Shown: positions 16,770 through 25,769, counted from the stretch's first letter. The stretch: DNA of 64,000 nt from Mobilitalea torta (GCF_050433395.1 NZ_JBNPXH010000014.1:103391-167390), one strand, 5' to 3'. A program made the numbers and translations. The notes: a model not told the origin generated them from the sequence alone.

Positions 16770-16935
16770 CCGATGTGATCAAGTGAAAGCCTGCCCCCAG
16801 CACTTCACTGAGTCACTTTTACGCTGACCGGCTGAGTGCATCTTGTGAAGCGGAGCGTTTTGAACGCACGAAGGTAAGGCAAGTAAAAATGACTCAGTGA
16901 AGTGCTGGGGGCAGGCTTTCACTTGATCACATTGG
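16770..16935. repeat. 166-bp near-perfect palindrome with 53-bp arms
   Basis: Arm 1 is 16770-16822 and arm 2 is 16883-16935; they are reverse complements with only two differences, both transitions that leave G-T pairs on one strand. The 60-bp loop (16823-16882) holds a small hairpin (GCGTT-TTG-AACGC). The element is clearly more GC-rich than its flanks and lies between the divergent pta and tmcAL promoters. No coding function is apparent. It may be a miniature mobile element, a recombination or protein-binding site, or a bidirectional terminator-like barrier. No clear target duplication was found at its ends. Confidence 0.92.
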
Positions 16936-16960
16936 CGAGGCCTTATCCGACATAGTACAA

Positions 16961-16989
16961 TTGACGCTTCCATCAAATAATGATATCAT
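16961..16989 (+). promoter_or_regulatory. Promoter for tmcAL
   Basis: TTGACG (16961-16966), 17-nt spacer and TATCAT (16984-16989), about 50 bp upstream of the start codon and 26 bp after the palindrome. Confidence 0.65.
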
Positions 16990-17039
16990 CATATACATAG
17001 TTTATGATACCACATAAAAAAGGAGATTTCCATAATAAT

Positions 17040-18329
17040 ATGAAGGTTGTTGGCCTGATTACAGAATATAATCCGTTTCACAACGGGCATAAATACCATA
17101 TCGAACAAGCCCGGCAAATTACCGGCGCAGATTATGTGATTGCCGTAATGAGCGGCAACTTCGTACAGCGCGGCGCACCGGCCATGATGGATAAATACAG
17201 CCGCGCCCGGATGGCTCTCAGCAATGGCGCCGATCTGGTTCTGGAACTGCCCGTATGCTATGCTACCGGCAGTGCGGAATATTTTGCCCGGGGTGCTATT
17301 TCTATTCTTGACAAATTAGGCATTGTTCATACTCTTTGCTTTGGAAGTGAATGCGGAGACATCACCCTTCTGGCTGAAGCCGCCCGCCTTCTTTCTGATT
17401 CTCCCGGCAACCTTACCGGGCAGATACAAGCCTATATGAAGGATGGACTGACCTACCCTACCGCCAGACAGAGGGCTATGGAGCATATCCTGCCCGCAGC
17501 CCATACGATACCCGGCTATATCTTAGACTCTCCCAATAATATCCTGGGTATTGAATATATGAAGGCACTCCTCCATTTTTCCTCGTCCATCACTCCGGTA
17601 ACGATTCAGAGGATTTCTGCTCATTATCATGACAGGGAACTCTCGGAAGCGAATGCAGAGGATCGCACCTCCTCCGGCAATCCGGTGATCAGCTCCGCCA
17701 CTGCAATCCGCGATGCCATTCAGCGGCAGAGCGGACAAGCCTCCTCTGCCGCTGCTGAGGTTTTCTTCAGCGTGCCCAGGGATGTAGCGGACTTTCTGCG
17801 GGAGAATTACCGCAAAACCTACCCCATTACCGAAGAGGATTTCGCCTCTATTATAAAATACAGGCTTCGCATGGAGAACAGCAATTCCCTGGCTTCCTAT
17901 CTGGATATCACGCCTGATCTGGCGAAACGAATAAAGAACAGCAGGAATTTGAATCAATCCATCCGTTCCTTAAGCCAGGAAATAAAAACAAAAAATCTTA
18001 CCTTAACCAGAATCAACCGTGCCCTGCTTCATGTTTTATTGAATATCAAAACCGCAGCCGTCAGGGATTATATGGCCCAGGGCTGCACTCCCTATGCCAG
18101 AGTCCTGGGAGTCAGAAGGAATGCTTCCCATCTCCTTCGCAGTATAGAACAAAACGGCCGGATTCCTGTGATCACCAAGGTATCCGCAGCGGAGCGTGTA
18201 CTGGATGAAACCGGCATGCGGATGCTGTCCGAGGATATCTTTGCCTCCGACCTCTATAGTCAGGCGGTATATGAGAAATACGGTACTGAAATCCCCAACG
18301 AATATAAGCACGGCATCTGTCTCCTGTGA
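17040..18329 (+). CDS. tmcAL: tRNA(Met) cytidine acetate ligase TmcAL
   Basis: A 429-residue member of the TmcAL (YlbM) family, which uses acetate and ATP to make N4-acetylcytidine at the wobble base of elongator tRNA(Met). Seen: the nucleotidyltransferase opening GLITEYNPFHNGHKYHI with the HxGH-like HNGH motif, VIAVMSGNFVQRGAPA, and ISSATAIRDAI further on. The C-terminal half is helical and basic, fitting tRNA binding. The ATG at 17040 is chosen because homologues start here; the GGAG is 14 bases upstream, a long spacing, and the alternative ATG at 17004 has no ribosome binding site. In Bacillus this gene also neighbours the yceD-rpmF pair. Its location next to the acetate-producing pta-ackA operon is suggestive, because its substrate is acetate. 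Confidence 0.95.
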   Translation: MKVVGLITEYNPFHNGHKYHIEQARQITGADYVIAVMSGNFVQRGAPAMMDKYSRARMALSNGADLVLELPVCYATGSAEYFARGAISILDKLGIVHTLCFGSECGDITLLAEAARLLSDSPGNLTGQIQAYMKDGLTYPTARQRAMEHILPAAHTIPGYILDSPNNILGIEYMKALLHFSSSITPVTIQRISAHYHDRELSEANAEDRTSSGNPVISSATAIRDAIQRQSGQASSAAAEVFFSVPRDVADFLRENYRKTYPITEEDFASIIKYRLRMENSNSLASYLDITPDLAKRIKNSRNLNQSIRSLSQEIKTKNLTLTRINRALLHVLLNIKTAAVRDYMAQGCTPYARVLGVRRNASHLLRSIEQNGRIPVITKVSAAERVLDETGMRMLSEDIFASDLYSQAVYEKYGTEIPNEYKHGICLL

Positions 18330-18335
18330 CAAGGA

Positions 18336-18353
18336 GTTTTCCTTACGGAAAAC
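18336..18353. terminator. Weak hairpin between convergent tmcAL and AraC genes
   Basis: GTTTTCC (18336-18342), 4-nt loop, GGAAAAC (18347-18353). It is placed right after the tmcAL stop but lacks a T-run, so termination is only a guess. Confidence 0.3.
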
Positions 18354-18372
18354 ATCCGCCTGTCCCTGCTCC

Positions 18373-19206
18373 CTACATGAATTTTCTCCGGTATTGGGCC
18401 GGAGTCATGCCTTCGTTTTCCAGAAAAATTCTTCCGAAATAACTGATGCTGGGATAGCCGCATTCCAAGGCTACCCGCTTCACCGTCCAGTCCCTCTCCT
18501 CCATCAGCAGCTGCTTTGATTTTTGCAGGCGGCAGAGCATGATAAAATTGGTGGGGGACATACCCGTCGCCTTTTTAAACATCTTACAAAAATAATAAGT
18601 GCTTATCTTCAGCTCCTCCGCCCAATATTTCAAATCAAAGGGCTGTGCGGAGCTTTCCCGCATCCTCGGCAGGACGGAGACAATTCTGTTGTAAATATCC
18701 ATTCCCCGGTTTACCGTAAGCGGCTCCGCCTGGGATATGAATTCCACAATAATACCATAGGTTAATGCCGACAGGACGGACTGATGCAGGATCGCGTACT
18801 CTTTTGCCTCCTCCAGAAGCTTTATTATCGCATTCTTTACATTGCCCCACAGCTTCAGTGTCCATACATGGGAAAGATGAAAGCCCCTCTCGATCAAAAA
18901 CTCTCTTAAATAGCTTCCGTAGAAATGTACCCACACAATCTCCCATGGGTTCTCCCGGTCCGAATAATAGCACTGCTCCTCCTGGGGAAAATAAAGAAAC
19001 GCATCTCCCTGCTGCAGCACATGAAGCCCATTCTTTGATTTCAGATAACCCTTACCGCCGATCACCACGTGAAGATTAAAATAGGACAACTCTCCCCGTC
19101 CCCTCTCGGCAGAATGCTGCGGTTCATCCCGGTACCATCCCACCGCCTCCGGAAAGCAAATATAAGGGTTATCATGAATGCTGGGTAAAAAGATCTGCTG
19201 TTTCAT
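18373..19206 (-). CDS. AraC-family transcriptional regulator
   Basis: A 277-residue regulator with an N-terminal cupin-type sensing domain (about residues 15-150, with GKGYLKSKNGLHVLQQGDAF-like strand pattern) and a C-terminal double helix-turn-helix (about 175-277; KISTYYFCKMFKKATGMSPTNF and RVALECGYPSISYFGRIF). The final segment ending PAQYRRKF is the family signature. It is divergent from the GH42 beta-galactosidase gene, so it very likely activates that gene in response to a galactoside or related sugar (inference). GGAAGGGAAGG precedes the ATG. Confidence 0.93.
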   Translation of the reverse strand: MKQQIFLPSIHDNPYICFPEAVGWYRDEPQHSAERGRGELSYFNLHVVIGGKGYLKSKNGLHVLQQGDAFLYFPQEEQCYYSDRENPWEIVWVHFYGSYLREFLIERGFHLSHVWTLKLWGNVKNAIIKLLEEAKEYAILHQSVLSALTYGIIVEFISQAEPLTVNRGMDIYNRIVSVLPRMRESSAQPFDLKYWAEELKISTYYFCKMFKKATGMSPTNFIMLCRLQKSKQLLMEERDWTVKRVALECGYPSISYFGRIFLENEGMTPAQYRRKFM

Positions 19207-19310
19207 TCCTTCCCTTCCTTTCCCCGCCGGTTCCGCCCGCCGCCCAAAGGCAGTGCCAAACCTTCGATGTCAATATAATTATATAAATACCAAAATAGAT
19301 ATATATACGA

Positions 19311-19328
19311 TGTATATTCTGTATATTA
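19311..19328. promoter_or_regulatory. Candidate AraC-regulator operator (9-bp direct repeat)
   Basis: TGTATATTC at 19311-19319 is followed directly by TGTATATTA at 19320-19328, in the divergent regulator/beta-galactosidase region. Direct repeats are the usual operator form for AraC proteins, and the beta-galactosidase side lacks a good -35 box. The site is only a candidate. Confidence 0.35.
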
Positions 19329-19416
19329 CAATAACAACATAATACTATTTATGCTTGAAATAATCAAGCTCAATACTGCCGCGGCATATATCAGAAATGG
19401 AGGTAATACTGCAAAC

Positions 19417-21498
19417 ATGAAAAATAATCTGAGGGAAAAAGCATTAAAAATGGACAAACTTACCCTAGGCGTATGCTATTATCCGGAGCATTGGCCGGAA
19501 GAGCTGTGGGCTGAGGATCTGGACCGGATGCTGGAGCTGGGCATTGAAATGATCCGCATTGCGGAATTTGCCTGGAATAAATTCGAGCCAAAGGAAGGGG
19601 CGTTCACCTTTGAATTCTTCGACCGTTTTCTGGAACTGGCTCACAGCAAGGGAATGAAGGTCATCTTCTGCACCCCGACGGCAACTCCTCCCGCCTGGCT
19701 CACCCATAAGTATCCGGAGGTCTTGAACGCCAGCGTGGACGGGACTCTCTACCGCCATGGCACGAGAAGGCATTATACCTATAATTCCCCTGTATACCAG
19801 GAGCTCACCGCAAGAATTGTGGAGAAGCTGGCCTCCCGTTACTGCTCCCATCCCGCCATTATCGGCTGGCAGATCGACAATGAGTTTAACTGTGAGAAGG
19901 ATGTCTTCTATTCCGAGGCCGATCATACCGCCTTCCGGGAATATCTGAAGAGCAAATTCAAGACCCTGGATGAACTCAACTCCTGTATGGGGACCACCTT
20001 CTGGAATCAGACCTATACCTCCTGGGAGGAAGTCTATCTGACCCGCCCCACGTATCAGGGCTGCACCAATCCCCATCTCGCGCTGGAGGAAAAACGCTTC
20101 ATCTCCCACAGCGCAATCCGTTACTGCAGATTACAGACGGATATCATCAACAAATACCGTCCTGCCGGCCAGTTTATTACCACCAACAGTATTTTCAACC
20201 ATTTGGACTGCCATGAGATGACCCATAGCGCCCTTGATTTTATGACCTATGATTCCTACCCCAACTTTGCCTATGACACCTGGACCCAGCCAAAGGCTCC
20301 CGGCAATCTCAATGACCGCAGAAGCGCCTGGTCCCTGACCAAGGCCCGGTCCATCTCACCCAATTTCGGCATCATGGAACAACAATCCGGCCCGGGCGGC
20401 TGGGATGCCAGAATGAAGCAGCCCATGCCCAAGCCGGGCCAGATGCGGCTGTGGACTTATCAATCCGTGGCTCATGGGGCGGACTTCATCAGCTACTTCC
20501 GCTGGAGAACCTGCTGGATCGGAACCGAGATTTACTGGCACGGGTTGAACGACTATTCCAACCTGCCCAACCGCCGGCTCAGGGAGTTAAGCGTCATACG
20601 GGATGAATTCCGAAGCCTTTCCGAGGTTGCAGGCTCCAGATATCAGGCAGAAATTGCCCTTGTGAAGGATAATGACAATCAATGGGACGGAGAACAGGAT
20701 AAATGGCACGGCCCTCTGGATGATTTCAGCGATAATGGCTGGTTCACCGCCGCCCAGCTTGCCCATGCTCCCCTGGATTTCTTATATCTGCAGAATAACA
20801 GCAGCAACCGGACGGTACTGGAGGATCTGGCCAAATACCGCCTCCTCATCTATCCTCACGCCACTATTCTGACAGAGGAGACCGCTGCTTTGCTGCGGGC
20901 TTATGTGGAGCAGGGCGGTATCCTGATCATGGGCTCCCGCACCGGCTATAAGGATCAGTACGGAAGATGTCCCATGCATCCCATGCCCGGCTATGCCGCG
21001 GATCTCTGCGGTGTTACTGTTGTTGATTATACCCACCTGGGTCCCGGGGATGATGACGAATACGCCCTGTGGGACGGAGAAGTAGTGGATGCCCCCTGCT
21101 TTAACGATATTCTGGAGGCCAGGGAGGGCGCCGCAGTGCTGGCTGCCTTCCAGGGCAATTACTATGACGGAGCCCCCGCGCTGGTCTCCAATCCCATAGG
21201 AAAGGGCACCGCTTATTATTACGGCGCCGGCTTCAGTGCCCAGACCGCCGGAACCTTCCTAAAGAAGCTGGGCTTCGCCGCTCCCTACGGGAAATTCATC
21301 GAGCTGCCCAAGGAAGCGGAGCTGGCGATCCGAAGGAAGGATGACCAGGACTATGTCTTCATCCTGAACTATATGCCTCACAGCATTGAGGTAAAGGTAA
21401 AGCAGCCTATGACCGATCTGCTCACCGGCAAGGAAATAAGCGGTATGACAGAGCTGGAGAAGTACGGCGTGATGGTCCTGAAAGGTTCTTTCTCATAA
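19417..21498 (+). CDS. GH42 beta-galactosidase
   Basis: A glycoside hydrolase family 42 enzyme of about 693 residues that releases terminal galactose from beta-galactosides. Seen: the opening LGVCYYPEHWPEELW, the acid/base region GWQIDNEFNC (Glu near residue 154), the nucleophile region FGIMEQQSGPGGW (Glu near 319), then the trimerisation domain and a C-terminal beta domain. No signal peptide, so it is intracellular and expects imported oligosaccharide. The ATG at 19417 has GGAGGT 12 bases upstream; an internal ATG at 19450 would also give a normal enzyme. It is divergent from the AraC regulator and is not followed by a transporter gene. Confidence 0.95.
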   Translation: MKNNLREKALKMDKLTLGVCYYPEHWPEELWAEDLDRMLELGIEMIRIAEFAWNKFEPKEGAFTFEFFDRFLELAHSKGMKVIFCTPTATPPAWLTHKYPEVLNASVDGTLYRHGTRRHYTYNSPVYQELTARIVEKLASRYCSHPAIIGWQIDNEFNCEKDVFYSEADHTAFREYLKSKFKTLDELNSCMGTTFWNQTYTSWEEVYLTRPTYQGCTNPHLALEEKRFISHSAIRYCRLQTDIINKYRPAGQFITTNSIFNHLDCHEMTHSALDFMTYDSYPNFAYDTWTQPKAPGNLNDRRSAWSLTKARSISPNFGIMEQQSGPGGWDARMKQPMPKPGQMRLWTYQSVAHGADFISYFRWRTCWIGTEIYWHGLNDYSNLPNRRLRELSVIRDEFRSLSEVAGSRYQAEIALVKDNDNQWDGEQDKWHGPLDDFSDNGWFTAAQLAHAPLDFLYLQNNSSNRTVLEDLAKYRLLIYPHATILTEETAALLRAYVEQGGILIMGSRTGYKDQYGRCPMHPMPGYAADLCGVTVVDYTHLGPGDDDEYALWDGEVVDAPCFNDILEAREGAAVLAAFQGNYYDGAPALVSNPIGKGTAYYYGAGFSAQTAGTFLKKLGFAAPYGKFIELPKEAELAIRRKDDQDYVFILNYMPHSIEVKVKQPMTDLLTGKEISGMTELEKYGVMVLKGSFS

Positions 21499-21522
21499 AA
21501 ATTTTCCTATACAACAATATTA

Positions 21523-21572
21523 GAGCCGGAAGAAGACTCAGAGGCTTTGTTCCTCCGATCTTCTTCCGGCTC
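21523..21572. terminator. Hairpin between convergent beta-galactosidase and pepF
   Basis: Perfect 14-bp arms, GAGCCGGAAGAAGA (21523-21536) and TCTTCTTCCGGCTC (21559-21572), with a partly paired 22-nt loop. It lies in the convergent gap and probably serves both genes; T-runs on either side are poor. Confidence 0.6.
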
Positions 21573-21622
21573 CAATCATTCCGGCAAGCTTGTTCCGCCC
21601 TTATATCACTATATTACATCCA

Positions 21623-23428
21623 TTACTTCATCAGCTCATCCATCTGATCCAGCAATTCTTCAAACAGCTTCAGAGCCTGGTTCACCGGCTCCTTCGTGCT
21701 CATGTCAACCCCTGCACCCTTCAGAAGGTCAATGGGATGCTTGGAGCTTCCGCCGCTTAAGAAGCGGATATAATCCGATACGGCCTCCGGGCCTTCCTTG
21801 AGAATCCGCCTGGACAGGGCAATTGCAGCAGAATAGCCCGTAGCATACTGGTATACATAGAAGGCATTGTAGAAATGGGGAATTCTGGACCATTCCATAT
21901 CAATTTCCGGGTCAATGACAATATCATTTCCAAAGTAAGCCACATTCAGATCGTGATAAACCTTGCAAAGGGCCTCCGCCGTCAGGCTTTCTCCCTGTTC
22001 CACCATCCTGTGGGTGATCATCTCAAACTCAGCAAACATCGTCTGGCGGTACAGGGTACCCTTGAACTTCTCAAGGAAATGGTTGATCAGATATGCCTTC
22101 TCCTTCTTATCCTCGGTATTTTTCAGCATATGGTCGATCAGCAGGGATTCATTGCAGGTGGATGCCACCTCCGCCACAAAGATCTTATAGCCCGCATAGA
22201 CATAGGGCTGCTCCCTGTCCGAATGATAGCTGTGGATCGCATGTCCCATCTCATGAGCCAGAGTGAACACATTATCCAGGGTATCATTGTAATTCAGAAG
22301 CACATAGGGATGGGTTCCATAAGCTCCCCAGGAATAAGCTCCGCTTCTCTTATTCTCATTCTCATAGGTGTCAATCCAGCGGTTGTTATAACCCTCCGCA
22401 AGAATTTTCTGATACTCCTCACCCAGAGGCTCCAGTCCCTTGGCAACAATCTGTTTTGCTTCCTCAAAGGGAATCTCCATCTTAACATCCGCCACCAAAG
22501 GAGCATACAGATCGTACATATGAAGCTCCTCTAGCCCCAGCAGGCGCTTGCGCAGGGCTACATAACGATGCATCAGATGCATGTTCTCATGCACTGCCGC
22601 AATGAGATTCGTATATACCTCCACCGGAATATTTCCTGCGTTCAAAGCCTTCTCCATAGTGGAGCCGTATTTTCTGGCCTTGGCAAAGAACACCTCCTGC
22701 TTTACATTCGCACTGAAGGACGCTGCCAGCGTATTACGAAAGCTCTTATAAGTGGCATACACACCCTCAAAGGCATCCTTTCTGACTCTGCGGTTCTCGC
22801 TCTCCAGCAGCTGTCCGTACCTGCCATGGGTAATACGCACCTTTTCCCCGTTCTCATCCTCAATCTCAGGGAACTTAACATCCGCATTGTTAAACATGGA
22901 GAAAATATTGTCCGGGGCTTCCGCAATCTCACCCGCGTCCGCCAGAAGCTCCTCCATCTCCTCCGATAACACATGGGGCTTGATCCGCAGAATATCCTTC
23001 AAATAGAAATCATACAGTCTCAGCCCTTCTTCCTCCTGCTTGAACTGTTCCAGCCTCTCTTCCGGTATGGATAAAATCTCCGGCGTTGCAAAGGACAAGG
23101 CGGAGTCTGTCTGTACCGACAGGGCACCGGCCTTATTGGACAGATCCTGGTATACCGCGTTGGCCGTATCCTCATGATACCTCTGATTGGCATATACATA
23201 TACCCGTTCCATCAGCTTGTACAGTTCATCCTTTTTCCGGAGGAAATCCAGCAGCACTCCGGCCGACTCTCCCAGCCTGCCCCGGAAGCTTCCGATCTCC
23301 GGCAGCAGTGCCTTCACCTCGTCATATTCCTTCTGCCATAGCTCATTGTTGGCATACAGATCCTCAATTGCCCAGGTATATTTCACATCCAGTTCACTTC
23401 TTTTGGGTAAACTCTTGTTTTGCGACAT
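21623..23428 (-). CDS. pepF: Oligoendopeptidase F (M3 family)
   Basis: A 601-residue zinc metallopeptidase of family M3B that cuts short peptides in the cytoplasm. Seen: the zinc motif HEMGHAIHSYHSD (HExxH near residue 388) with the downstream Glu in ASTCNESLLI, and the C-terminal GGSSKHPIDLLKGAGVDM block typical of PepF. The ATG at 23428 has AAAGGAGATGGAAGG upstream and fits homologue length; the longer open frame to 23614 overlaps the divergent ylbJ gene and is rejected. It has its own promoter. Confidence 0.95.
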   Translation of the reverse strand: MSQNKSLPKRSELDVKYTWAIEDLYANNELWQKEYDEVKALLPEIGSFRGRLGESAGVLLDFLRKKDELYKLMERVYVYANQRYHEDTANAVYQDLSNKAGALSVQTDSALSFATPEILSIPEERLEQFKQEEEGLRLYDFYLKDILRIKPHVLSEEMEELLADAGEIAEAPDNIFSMFNNADVKFPEIEDENGEKVRITHGRYGQLLESENRRVRKDAFEGVYATYKSFRNTLAASFSANVKQEVFFAKARKYGSTMEKALNAGNIPVEVYTNLIAAVHENMHLMHRYVALRKRLLGLEELHMYDLYAPLVADVKMEIPFEEAKQIVAKGLEPLGEEYQKILAEGYNNRWIDTYENENKRSGAYSWGAYGTHPYVLLNYNDTLDNVFTLAHEMGHAIHSYHSDREQPYVYAGYKIFVAEVASTCNESLLIDHMLKNTEDKKEKAYLINHFLEKFKGTLYRQTMFAEFEMITHRMVEQGESLTAEALCKVYHDLNVAYFGNDIVIDPEIDMEWSRIPHFYNAFYVYQYATGYSAAIALSRRILKEGPEAVSDYIRFLSGGSSKHPIDLLKGAGVDMSTKEPVNQALKLFEELLDQMDELMK

Positions 23429-23453
23429 TCCTTCCATCTCCTTTTTATAAGTT

Positions 23454-23482
23454 AATATAGAATAAATTGAAATGCTTACCAA
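23454..23482 (-). promoter_or_regulatory. Probable pepF promoter
   Basis: Minus-strand TTGGTA (23477-23482), 17-nt spacer and TATATT (23454-23459), about 26 bp before the start codon. On the plus strand TATAAT at 23488-23493 may serve ylbJ, but no well-spaced -35 was found for it. Confidence 0.5.
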
Positions 23483-23522
23483 TAGATTATAATAAATACA
23501 ACCCCAGTCTTCAAGGAGAAAA

Positions 23523-24545
23523 ATGCTAAGATTCTCAGAAATACAGAAAAATCGTCTCATCAAGGGATTTATCCCTGTTTCCCTGCTCCTGATGCTGGCC
23601 TTTCCTTCTGCCACCTTTCAGGGCGCCAGTTCCGGCCTGCTGTTATGGTTCCATAATGTGCTTCCGAGTCTCCTTCCCTGCATCATCCTGTCCAATCTCA
23701 TGGTCCGGCTGGATATCACAAGGCAGATCAGCAGAGTCTTCCATCCCTTTCTCGGAAGACTCTTCCGGGTCAGTCCCCAGGGCTGCTACCCCATTGCCAT
23801 CGGCTTTCTCTCCGGCCTGCCCATGGGTGCCAAAGCCACAGCCGATCTTCTCCGGGAAGGAAAAATCAGACAGCCAGAAGCACAGTTTCTCCTGGGTATG
23901 TGTAATAACGCCAGCCCCATGTTCATCATCGGTTACATTTCCATAACCCAATTAAAGCTTCCCCATATCAAATACCCATTATTCGCAATCATCTACGGCA
24001 GCGCAATTCTGGGTGCTGTTTTGATGCGCTGGGCCGCTTGGATGCGCTCTTTGCCGCTGATATCCAAAAAGCATTTTCAGCCGCGCCGCCTCCCGAAAGA
24101 CCTCCATAGCATGGAGTACCAAGCCAAGGCTTCGCCCCAGCGGTTCCGCTTCGCCCTTCTGGACGAGTCCATTATGGACGGCTTTGAAACGGTTACTAAG
24201 GTGGGGGGCTATATCATTCTCTTTTCCATCCTGGCCCAGATCCTTAATACCCTGTTAACCGCGTACCCCGGCTCCAATACCGGCTTATTGAAAGCCTTCC
24301 TCATGGGCATCCTCGAGATAACCACAGGAATCAGCCAGATCTGTAAAAGCAGCCTGGATAGGAATCTAAAAATAGTCCTTGTTACCGCGCTTACCACCTT
24401 TGGGGGCTTCTCGGGCATGGCCCAGACCAAAAGCATTATCGGCAACCAAGGACTATCCATGAAATCCTATCTTATGGTAAAACTGCTGAGCGCAGGAATC
24501 GCTCTTTTCCTCACTTATCTGTATGTAACCCAGCTGATGCCTTAA
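23523..24545 (+). CDS. ylbJ: YlbJ-like sporulation membrane protein
   Basis: A 340-residue polytopic membrane protein of the nucleoside-recognition (Gate) domain family, closest in architecture to YlbJ/SpoVV, which is needed for dipicolinic acid transfer and spore formation in Bacillus. Seen: six to eight hydrophobic segments, with LPSLLPCIILSNLM near the N-terminus, GFLSGLPMGAKATADL, and the C-terminal GGFSGMAQTKSI. AAGGAGAAAA precedes the ATG. It is divergent from pepF and convergent with the coaD operon, with only six bases between stop codons. A sporulation sigma promoter could not be made out with confidence. Confidence 0.85.
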   Translation: MLRFSEIQKNRLIKGFIPVSLLLMLAFPSATFQGASSGLLLWFHNVLPSLLPCIILSNLMVRLDITRQISRVFHPFLGRLFRVSPQGCYPIAIGFLSGLPMGAKATADLLREGKIRQPEAQFLLGMCNNASPMFIIGYISITQLKLPHIKYPLFAIIYGSAILGAVLMRWAAWMRSLPLISKKHFQPRRLPKDLHSMEYQAKASPQRFRFALLDESIMDGFETVTKVGGYIILFSILAQILNTLLTAYPGSNTGLLKAFLMGILEITTGISQICKSSLDRNLKIVLVTALTTFGGFSGMAQTKSIIGNQGLSMKSYLMVKLLSAGIALFLTYLYVTQLMP

Positions 24546-24551
24546 AGCAAT

Positions 24552-25193
24552 CTACTCCTCGTCCGGAAGAAAGGTACCCGAATCAAAGTTAAAATCATTG
24601 TCATCATATCCGCTTTCCGCCTGATTCGGCGATCCGTTCTCCTGAGGGTAAAGCTGCTCACTCAGCTCCCGCTTGTTATTATTTACAATCTCCAGATTAT
24701 TCTTTAACGTGCCGATGAAGGCATCGTACCGGGAAATCGCCGTATCATAGGCATTGGCCAGCACCCGCTCCACCTCTGTAAGTATTTCATTGGAATATGC
24801 CAGGGCTCCGGTACGAAGCTGCTCCGCTTCCTCACTGGCTTCCCTGCGGATACGGTCCGCCTCCTCGGAAGCCTGCATGATCATCTCATTGGCCTGATAA
24901 TATGCCTGCTGCATGATCTCATGCTCATTCAGGAGTTCCTTGGACTTTTCTCTGGTCTGGCGCAGAATGTTCTCCGCCTTCTCCTCCGCATCTGCAATAA
25001 TGGCATCCCGGTTGGAAATAATCTTCTGGTAGCGCTTGATCTCGTCCGGCGTCCGGAGGCGAAGCTCGTCCAGCAAATCGTACAGCTCATCCTTCGGAAC
25101 AATTACCTTCGTGCTTGATAAAGGCTGCATCCTGCAGCTTTCAACAAATTCATAAATATCTTCAATTAACTGCTCTATTCTGCTTGCTCCCAT
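24552..25193 (-). CDS. Coiled-coil protein downstream of coaD
   Basis: A 213-residue soluble, mostly helical protein. Residues about 50-170 form a charged coiled coil rich in E, R, A and Q, resembling the ATP synthase b-subunit stalk and DivIVA-like proteins; the C-terminus is acidic and disordered (DDNDFNFDSG). Conserved proteins of this kind often follow coaD in Clostridia, but their function is not known, and no enzymatic motif is visible. It begins one base after the coaD stop, so it is translated with coaD; GGAG is eight bases before the ATG. Confidence 0.75.
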   Translation of the reverse strand: MGASRIEQLIEDIYEFVESCRMQPLSSTKVIVPKDELYDLLDELRLRTPDEIKRYQKIISNRDAIIADAEEKAENILRQTREKSKELLNEHEIMQQAYYQANEMIMQASEEADRIRREASEEAEQLRTGALAYSNEILTEVERVLANAYDTAISRYDAFIGTLKNNLEIVNNNKRELSEQLYPQENGSPNQAESGYDDNDFNFDSGTFLPDEE

Positions 25194-25194
25194 A

Positions 25195-25695
25195 TCAAAC
25201 GCTCCTTATCGATTTATATTTATCATAAACAGATTGCACAATACATTCCGGCACAAACTGATTGATATTTCCTCCAAAGCTTGCGATTTCCTTCACTGCG
25301 CTGGAACTTAGATAGGAGTATTCCACACTGGTTGTAAAAAACACCGTATCAATTCCCGGATCCAGCTTATGATTCATCTGGGCAATCTGCAGTTCATATT
25401 CAAAATCGGTGATGGCACGCAGACCTCTTACAATAATGGAAGCCCCCCGCTCCCGGGCAAAATCAATTAACAGTCCGTCAAAAGCATTGACCTCAACCGA
25501 TTTCAGCTTCGGATTCTCTCCAATCACGCGCTCAATGAATTCAACCCTCTCTTCTGTTGAAAACATCGGCCTTTTCGCATTATTCTTTAATACTCCCACG
25601 ATTAACTTATCAACTAATCCGGAAGCACGGACTATGATGTCCAGGTGTCCCAGGGTGATAGGATCAAAACTTCCCGGATATATCCCTATCTTCAT
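25195..25695 (-). CDS. coaD: Pantetheine-phosphate adenylyltransferase
   Basis: A 166-residue enzyme that adenylates 4'-phosphopantetheine to dephospho-CoA in coenzyme A synthesis. Seen: GIYPGSFDPITLGHLDI with the T/HxGH motif at the N-terminus, the substrate region NAFDGLLIDFA, RGLRAITDFEYE, and YSYLSSSAVKEIA near the C-terminus. The ATG at 25695 has GGGGGA upstream and matches family length; the longer frame to 25740 is rejected. It follows rsmD by about 75 bp; the rsmD-coaD pairing is conserved across many bacteria. Confidence 0.97.
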   Translation of the reverse strand: MKIGIYPGSFDPITLGHLDIIVRASGLVDKLIVGVLKNNAKRPMFSTEERVEFIERVIGENPKLKSVEVNAFDGLLIDFARERGASIIVRGLRAITDFEYELQIAQMNHKLDPGIDTVFFTTSVEYSYLSSSAVKEIASFGGNINQFVPECIVQSVYDKYKSIRSV

Positions 25696-25769
25696 GTCGC
25701 AATTCCCCCATTCTACCGCCGGCCTGGAAATTAACAACATAAAAATATGCCGGAGGTATTAAATGTGTC

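Larger units (their letters stand above)
16574..17039. other. Divergent pta/tmcAL intergenic region, 466 bp
   Basis: From left to right it holds the pta leader with a relic repeat hairpin, the pta promoter, the 166-bp palindrome, and the tmcAL promoter. The short open frame crossing the palindrome is not supported as a gene. Confidence 0.7.

Noticed and set aside
16779..16976. 65-residue open frame on the minus strand
   Set aside because: It runs through the palindrome, has no ribosome binding site and a composition explained by the inverted repeat.
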